The notes under the pieces: model-generated
Told to the model about the DNA's origin: nothing
Seen by the model: the letters and a program-made list of their open reading frames with translations, nothing else
Databases searched by the model: none
Shown: piece by piece, positions 1 to 3,996 of the stretch
How positions within the stretch are numbered: the stretch's first letter is position 1
Layout: every line of letters starts with the position of its first letter
Assembly (NCBI GenBank): GCA_900768635.1
Contig: CAAGDP010000060.1
Coordinates: 1 to 6,837 of the forward strand
From: Enterobacterales bacterium
Lineage (GTDB): Bacteria; Pseudomonadota; Gammaproteobacteria; Enterobacterales; Succinivibrionaceae
Direction of reading: 5' to 3'
Length of the DNA: 6,837 nt
Position numbers and translations under genes: made by a program

Positions 1-135
1 AGTCGTAAATCAGGGAAGCCCAAACCTATCAAAATAAATGCTGAATCCGTATTGGCAAGGATTATGGTCGGGATCAAAACTAATCTTGAAGGCAAACATC
101 CGTCAACAGAGCAATATGGAATAAGGAGTGAATAG
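1..135 (+). CDS. C-terminal fragment of an unrecognised protein
   Basis: The first frame is open from the window edge to a TAG at 133-135 and gives 44 residues. The other two forward frames close within the first 36 bases. The fragment is basic at its start (SRKSGKPKPIKIN) and ends with EQYGIRSE. It has no motif I recognise. The basic, DNA-binding-like character would suit the tail of a transposase or another nucleic-acid-binding protein, but this is a guess. An open stretch of 44 codons could also arise by chance, although the codons (many AAA, GAA, ATC) look like coding use. The end lies 124 bases before pfkA on the same strand, so read-through is possible. No convincing terminator hairpin follows it. 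Confidence 0.4.
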   Translation, partial: SRKSGKPKPIKINAESVLARIMVGIKTNLEGKHPSTEQYGIRSE

Positions 136-200
136 TAACAACTCACTGCCAGAGAGTAAAAACTCCATGTAGAATTTTATATCCTGCCCCGAAGCGGATT

Positions 201-210
201 ATGGTAAAAT
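201..210 (+). promoter_or_regulatory. Possible extended -10 promoter for pfkA
   Basis: The sequence ATGGTAAAAT contains TGG directly before TAAAAT (205-210), which matches an extended -10 element (TGn then TATAAT-like). No good -35 hexamer lies 16-18 bases upstream, which extended -10 promoters can tolerate. It would start transcription near 217 and leave a leader of about 43 bases before the pfkA start. A second AT-rich hexamer, TATAAA at 224-229, is an alternative. This is weak evidence from one element only. Confidence 0.3.
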
Positions 211-259
211 CACTAAAAGTAACTATAAATATCAACGTATATTCAGAAACAAAAAGCAA

Positions 260-1222
260 ATGATTAAAAGAATTGGAATACTTACCAGTGGTGGTGACGC
301 TCCTGGCATGAATGCCGCTATTCGAGCTGTTGTCCGCAGCGCCGACAGTTATGGAATTCAGGTATTGGGAATTAAAGACGGTTATCTTGGCCTCCATCAG
401 GAACGAATTTTTGAATTAAGTCGCAGTGATGTAGCCGATGTCATGAACCGTGCCGGAACCATTCTGGGAACTGCCCGCTTTCCTGCCTTTAAAGATCCCG
501 CTGTAAGACAGGAAGCTATTAAAGTTCTGCAGAAAAGAGAAATTGAAGGTCTGGTAGTTATTGGTGGAGAAGGATCCTATATGGGAGCAAAGCTTCTCTC
601 CTTTGAAGGTTATCCCTGCGTATGTCTGCCAGGTACCATAGACAATGATATCCCCGGAACCGATTACTCCATTGGATTTTCCACTGCATTGCGCAATATT
701 ATTGATGATGTGGACAAGCTTCGGGATACCGCCTCATCCCATAAACGAATTTCTTTGGTGGAAACCATGGGCAGACATTGCGGCGATCTGGCACTGTATG
801 CCTCTATTGCCTGCGGAGCGGAATTTGTTATCGTACCGGAAATTGAATTCAAGCAGGAAGATCTGTATCGAAGCATTGATGAAGGTCTTAAGAAAGGTAA
901 GCGGCATGCGGTGGTTATGATCACTGAAAATGTTCTGGACATTCATCAGCTGGCCAGGGATTTGGAAACTCATACCGGACTGGAAATCAGAACTACAGTC
1001 TTAGGCCATGTACAACGAGGCGGATCTCCAACGGCCTTTGATCGCATTGTGGCATCCCAGATGGGCTCCTATGCCATTGATCTTATAAAACGAGGAGTGG
1101 GTGGAGTTTGTGTAGGCATTCAAAATAACCAGATAGTTCACCATGAACTTTCTGAATGTCTGTTGCAGATGCGACACAAGTTTAACGAACCGCTCTATCA
1201 GATTGGGAAACTTTTAGTATGA
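260..1222 (+). CDS. pfkA: ATP-dependent 6-phosphofructokinase PfkA, with Glu at the Mg-site Asp103 position
   Basis: This cytoplasmic enzyme phosphorylates fructose 6-phosphate to fructose 1,6-bisphosphate with ATP, the committed step of glycolysis, normally as a homotetramer. The 320 residues equal the E. coli PfkA length and align without visible gaps. Seen, counting Met as 1: the nucleotide loop TSGGDAPGMN (9-18), PGTIDND (124-130) with catalytic Asp128, Arg163 and Arg172, and LGHVQRGG (248-255). Gly105 (E. coli Gly104) points to ATP rather than pyrophosphate as donor. The ADP/PEP effector site is complete: Arg22, Arg26, Arg55, Arg155, Glu188, Lys212, Lys214. The exception is residue 104 (codon GAA, 569-571), Glu where the E. 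coli enzyme has Mg-binding Asp103, so the motif reads GGEGS. The ATG start is fixed by alignment. There is no good Shine-Dalgarno before it, only an A-rich stretch. It overlaps the next gene by ATGA, which suggests coupled translation. Confidence 0.96.
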   Translation: MIKRIGILTSGGDAPGMNAAIRAVVRSADSYGIQVLGIKDGYLGLHQERIFELSRSDVADVMNRAGTILGTARFPAFKDPAVRQEAIKVLQKREIEGLVVIGGEGSYMGAKLLSFEGYPCVCLPGTIDNDIPGTDYSIGFSTALRNIIDDVDKLRDTASSHKRISLVETMGRHCGDLALYASIACGAEFVIVPEIEFKQEDLYRSIDEGLKKGKRHAVVMITENVLDIHQLARDLETHTGLEIRTTVLGHVQRGGSPTAFDRIVASQMGSYAIDLIKRGVGGVCVGIQNNQIVHHELSECLLQMRHKFNEPLYQIGKLLV

Positions 1223-1419
1223 CATCTCTGGAAAACTACCGTAACTCAGATTTTTTCATCACCTTAAGCCGCACCAATACCAAACTCAGGGATGAATACT
1301 CATCCCTGGAGGAATTACTCCTTACTGAAGGATTGGATGAAACAGACTTTGTAGAGTATTTTCATGAACACGGCTACAGATACAATCCGGATGTGAATTC
1401 CTTTCAAAGAGAAGATTAA
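1219..1419 (+). CDS. DUF4250 domain small protein
   Basis: The gene encodes a 66-residue acidic protein with no signal peptide or membrane segment, so it is probably cytoplasmic. From memory of the family, it matches the DUF4250 pattern: a hydrophobic start followed by NTKLRDxYSSLxEL (seen at residues 20-33 as NTKLRDEYSSLEEL), an acidic middle (GLDETDFVEYF), and an aromatic G-Y-x-Y-[ND]-P-x-x-N-x-F tail (seen as GYRYNPDVNSF). The length is typical of the family, and its function is unknown. The ATG overlaps the pfkA TGA as ATGA, so it is probably translated by re-initiation. A GGGA at 1204-1207 is a distant, weak ribosome site. The tight coupling to pfkA and the 22-base gap to sbcB suggest co-transcription but do not reveal a role. 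The family assignment rests on motif recall and is fairly firm. Confidence 0.85.
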   Translation: MTSLENYRNSDFFITLSRTNTKLRDEYSSLEELLLTEGLDETDFVEYFHEHGYRYNPDVNSFQRED

Positions 1420-1441
1420 CCATTACTTTCAGAGTTTTCCT

Positions 1442-2887
1442 ATGACAACTGAGCCTCTTCAGACCTACACCTTTTACGATCTTGAAACCTTCGGTACTGA
1501 TACACAGCGGGACCGTATTGTACAATTTGCTGCTATCCGCACCGACAGTAACTTTAATCAGCTGGAGAGCACAGTTCTCTACTGTCGCCCGCCCCGGGAT
1601 TATTTACCATCAGTGGAAGCTATTATGGTAACCGGCATTTCCCCGGCTTTTGCGGATCGTAACGGTCTGAAGGAAAATGATTTTATGCGCAGTGTCCTGG
1701 AATTTTTAACTCGTCCCAACAACTGTGTACTGGGATATAATTCCATCCGGTTTGATGATGAATTTATCCGTCATTCAGCATTCCGTAATTTTTTCCCAGC
1801 CTACCGTTACAATACGGATCAGGGCAGTTCCCGCTGGGATATTCTTCCTCTTATCCGCCTGTGCGCTGCATTATGTCCGGAAGGGATCAACTTCCCGGTA
1901 ATAGAGAGTGAAAATCGCTTTGATTTACGTCTCTCCTCCCTTTCTCAGGCCAACAACCTGCCTCACACCCATGCTCACGATGCACTGTCTGATGTGGAAG
2001 CTACCATCGCCTTAACCAGGCTTATCCGGGAAAAACAGCCTCAGATGTTCAACTACGTTTTTAACCACCGCAGCCGTCTCAGTCTCACCAACCTGCTCTC
2101 CGACCCTCACACCGGAGCACTGCTCCAGCGACCTATGGCGGTTATCAACTCCCGGTTTGGCGTGGAACATATGTTTACCGGTGTTGTTCTTCCGGTATGT
2201 TTCGACAAATATAAATCCAGCATTTACTGCTGGGATCTTACCCTTCCCCGGGACAGTTTCAGGGATTTACCTTCATCTCAGGAATTGGACTGCAGTGCTG
2301 TAAAACTTCAGGATCTGGGAATTGTAAAAATCAAACTTACCGCCTGTCCTATTATTGTTCCGGTAAACGTGCTGAACAGAAACGGCCGGGCAGAACGAGT
2401 CAATATTGATATGAATCTGGTGGAGGACAATCTCCGGATGTTACGGGAGCAGAACCTTATGGAAAACCTCCTGGCGGAATATGATGCAAAATATACTGAA
2501 TATTATAAATCCTCTTCACCGCGAAGAGATCCGGATCTAGGACTGTATTTCCTGAGCTACGAAAACAACAGGGATAAGTTTCAGGATTCTGCTGCTATGG
2601 AAAAACTTCATATTCAGGAACAGATGAATCCGCAGATTTTAAACAATACTGAATTTACTCAGGATTTACTGAATGAACTGCTGTTTTTATACAAAGCCAG
2701 AAATTTTGAAGAAATTCTGAATGAAGAAGAAAAAATAAAATGGAATCAGCGGATCAGCAACTACGGATCTGAGCATGGATCTGAATTCATGCAATCATTA
2801 AGCGACTGTTGCTCCACTTACGAAAAAGATCCGCAGAAAATGGAACTTTTAAGGGAAATTGCTACGTTCTACGGTATCAGCGGGTAA
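1442..2887 (+). CDS. sbcB: Exodeoxyribonuclease I (ExoI, SbcB)
   Basis: ExoI degrades single-stranded DNA 3' to 5' in recombination and mismatch repair in the cytoplasm and is known to bind the tail of single-strand-binding protein (SSB). The 481 residues are close to the roughly 475 of E. coli ExoI. Residues 8-190 form the DEDDh exonuclease domain. Its acidic set is visible as YDLETFG (Asp13, Glu15), RFDDE (Asp105/Asp106) and AHDALSD (His179, Asp184). NSRWD-like GSSRWD (128-133) and CPEGINFP (145-152) are further ExoI signatures. The following part is the SH3-like domain, with CPIIVPVNVL near 303-312. The C-terminal helical domain carries LLFLYKARNFEEIL, matching the E. coli LLFNYRARNFPGTL. 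All parts appear intact. The ATG follows the DUF4250 stop by 22 bases with only a weak CAGAG ribosome site. The gene probably sits last in the pfkA transcript. No terminator is seen in the 15 bases before the converging dcd. Confidence 0.96.
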   Translation: MTTEPLQTYTFYDLETFGTDTQRDRIVQFAAIRTDSNFNQLESTVLYCRPPRDYLPSVEAIMVTGISPAFADRNGLKENDFMRSVLEFLTRPNNCVLGYNSIRFDDEFIRHSAFRNFFPAYRYNTDQGSSRWDILPLIRLCAALCPEGINFPVIESENRFDLRLSSLSQANNLPHTHAHDALSDVEATIALTRLIREKQPQMFNYVFNHRSRLSLTNLLSDPHTGALLQRPMAVINSRFGVEHMFTGVVLPVCFDKYKSSIYCWDLTLPRDSFRDLPSSQELDCSAVKLQDLGIVKIKLTACPIIVPVNVLNRNGRAERVNIDMNLVEDNLRMLREQNLMENLLAEYDAKYTEYYKSSSPRRDPDLGLYFLSYENNRDKFQDSAAMEKLHIQEQMNPQILNNTEFTQDLLNELLFLYKARNFEEILNEEEKIKWNQRISNYGSEHGSEFMQSLSDCCSTYEKDPQKMELLREIATFYGISG

Positions 2888-2902
2888 AAAAGATACGGCT
2901 CT

Positions 2903-3493
2903 TTAATTTTTCTGATCAAGAGAAATACGACTGGCTACAGCACCTTCCTGCTCCCGATATTTTGCATCCTGACGCTTATTATATGGACGAAGACAGGAAG
3001 TAGACAGCAACTCAAAATTAAGGGCTCCGATGCCCATATACGGTTTTAAAACCAGAGGCATCTTTCCGGCATTGTAAAACTCCAGAACAATCTGTCCAGA
3101 CCAGCCGGGATCAATACGATGAGCTGTGGCATGCACCATCAGGCCTAATCGGGCCAGAGAGGATCGACCATCCAGCCATCCCACAATATCTTCCGGCAGA
3201 GTAACCGATTCATGCGTTACAGATAAAGCAAATTCTCCCGGGTGAAGCACAAAGCGTTCTTCTCCGGAAAGTACAATGGCATTGCTCATAACCTGATCAA
3301 TGACCCGGGAAATATCCTCTCGGCTCCCGCTCAAGTCGATACATGATGCATTATATGCCTTAAATACACGAAACTCGCATCCCAGAGTAAGATCTACTGA
3401 AACACCACTGATCCGGCTCTTTTCAGGACGTGGTGAAATAATAATTTTTCCTTCATCAAGATATTTTTCTATATCACGGTCATTCAAACGCAT
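2903..3493 (-). CDS. dcd: dCTP deaminase
   Basis: Dcd deaminates dCTP to dUTP, which dUTPase converts to dUMP for thymidylate synthesis. The enzyme is a cytoplasmic homotrimer. The 196 residues compare with 193 in E. coli and match along the whole length. Seen: the MRLNDRDIEKYLDEG start, WLDGRSSLARLGLM (106-119, with Arg110 and Ser111 of the active site), HATAHRIDPGW (121-131, keeping Ala124 of the plain deaminase) and IVLEFYNAG with the catalytic Glu at residue 138, the same number as in E. coli. The end AKYREQEGAVASRI is also typical. Nothing suggests the bifunctional deaminase-dUTPase form. The ATG start matches the E. coli N-terminus exactly, with GGGG (3502-3505) eight bases upstream as ribosome site. 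The gene converges on sbcB with 15 bases between the stops and has a long AT-rich region upstream, so it is probably transcribed alone. Confidence 0.97.
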   Translation of the reverse strand: MRLNDRDIEKYLDEGKIIISPRPEKSRISGVSVDLTLGCEFRVFKAYNASCIDLSGSREDISRVIDQVMSNAIVLSGEERFVLHPGEFALSVTHESVTLPEDIVGWLDGRSSLARLGLMVHATAHRIDPGWSGQIVLEFYNAGKMPLVLKPYMGIGALNFELLSTSCLRPYNKRQDAKYREQEGAVASRISLDQKN

Positions 3494-3526
3494 ATAATAA
3501 GCCCCAGATTATCCCTTAAGCTAGGT

Positions 3527-3545
3527 ATTTTAAGGCAATTTGCCT
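3527..3545 (-). promoter_or_regulatory. 13-bp palindrome next to a possible dcd -10 element
   Basis: AGGCAA-T-TTGCCT (3533-3545) is a perfect inverted repeat with six-base arms and a one-base centre, starting 40 bases upstream of the dcd ATG. On the - strand it is followed at once by TAAAAT (3532-3527), a plausible -10 hexamer that would give a leader of about 27 bases. The palindrome would then lie in the promoter spacer, where a repressor operator could sit. No good -35 match is present, and chance is not excluded in such AT-rich DNA. Confidence 0.3.
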
Positions 3546-3674
3546 GTCTTTGCATCATTTACAAATCCCAACCTGAAAAATTTAGGAAGATTATCGATGG
3601 AATAACAGCTTCCAAAGCGTACAAAATACAGGCTAATATGAAGCCAAATATTTTATAAAATCCGGTGTTTTACA

Positions 3675-3692
3675 TTTCCAGATTTCTGGAAA
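3675..3692. repeat. Inverted repeat, 7-bp arms
   Basis: TTTCCAG (3675-3681) and CTGGAAA (3686-3692) are perfect complements around the loop ATTT. No run of T follows on either strand, so it is not a standard terminator. It lies near the middle of the gene-free region and could be a hairpin in a read-through transcript or a protein-binding site. Its role is unknown. Confidence 0.4.
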
Positions 3693-3894
3693 ATCCTAAT
3701 CAGCAACAGACTCATTATAATCGGTTTATGGATACAAAGAAAAATCAGAAAAGATAAGTTTTTGATTTATAAGTAATAATTTTAGTATTCAAACAAAAAC
3801 TTTCATCTATAACGGTAAAAATACAATTATAAAATAATTATTCTTGTTTAACTTATTGATCTTTAAGACTTTTTACTAAGAACTATGGAATACT

Positions 3895-3920
3895 CAAAAA
3901 ACCCTGCAATAATGCAGGGT
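3895..3920 (-). terminator. Rho-independent terminator of the RCC1-like gene
   Basis: ACCCTGCA (3901-3908) and TGCAGGGT (3913-3920) form a perfect 8-bp stem with the four-base loop ATAA. Read on the - strand, the stem is followed by a run of six T (complement of A at 3896-3901, the first A being shared with the stem). It lies about 77 bases past the stop of the large - strand gene, the right place and direction to end that transcript. On the + strand the stem is preceded, not followed, by the A run, so it works in one direction. Confidence 0.88.
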
Positions 3921-3996
3921 ATGATTCTTAAAATACGAGATTAGAATAAATCCGAGTTGTTAATAAACTCCTTCGTCAGATAATAATCATGAAGAT

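Larger units (their letters stand above)
3494..3996. other. AT-rich intergenic region between dcd and the RCC1-like gene
   Basis: About 500 bases hold no open frame worth calling: the ATG codons checked lead to stops within ten codons. The composition is extreme, with one line (3781-3840) containing 10 G or C in 60. Two genes on the - strand flank it, so it must hold the dcd promoter near its left end and the end of the RCC1-like transcript at its right end. A palindrome (3533-3545), an inverted repeat (3675-3692) and a terminator (3895-3920) are listed separately. I saw no tRNA, small-RNA fold or phage attachment signature between them. Confidence 0.6.

Noticed and set aside
156..170. GAGT-AAAA-ACTC hairpin as terminator of the left partial frame
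   Set aside because: The stem is four bases with low G+C and no T run follows.
143..397. 84-codon open frame on the - strand
   Set aside because: It overlaps the pfkA start and N-terminal coding region and shows no domain or ribosome site.
2875..2896. GTATC / GATAC inverted repeat at the sbcB end as a terminator
   Set aside because: The arms pair for only five bases around a wide loop, and the A run lies inside the loop instead of following the stem.
2809..3003. Short + strand frame running from the end of sbcB into dcd
   Set aside because: It lies entirely over sbcB and dcd in another frame and has no recognisable content.
3508..3513. GATAAT on the - strand as the dcd -10 element
   Set aside because: It would start transcription at or inside the ribosome site, leaving a leader of under ten bases, and its best -35 partner (TTGCCT) is 19 bases away.
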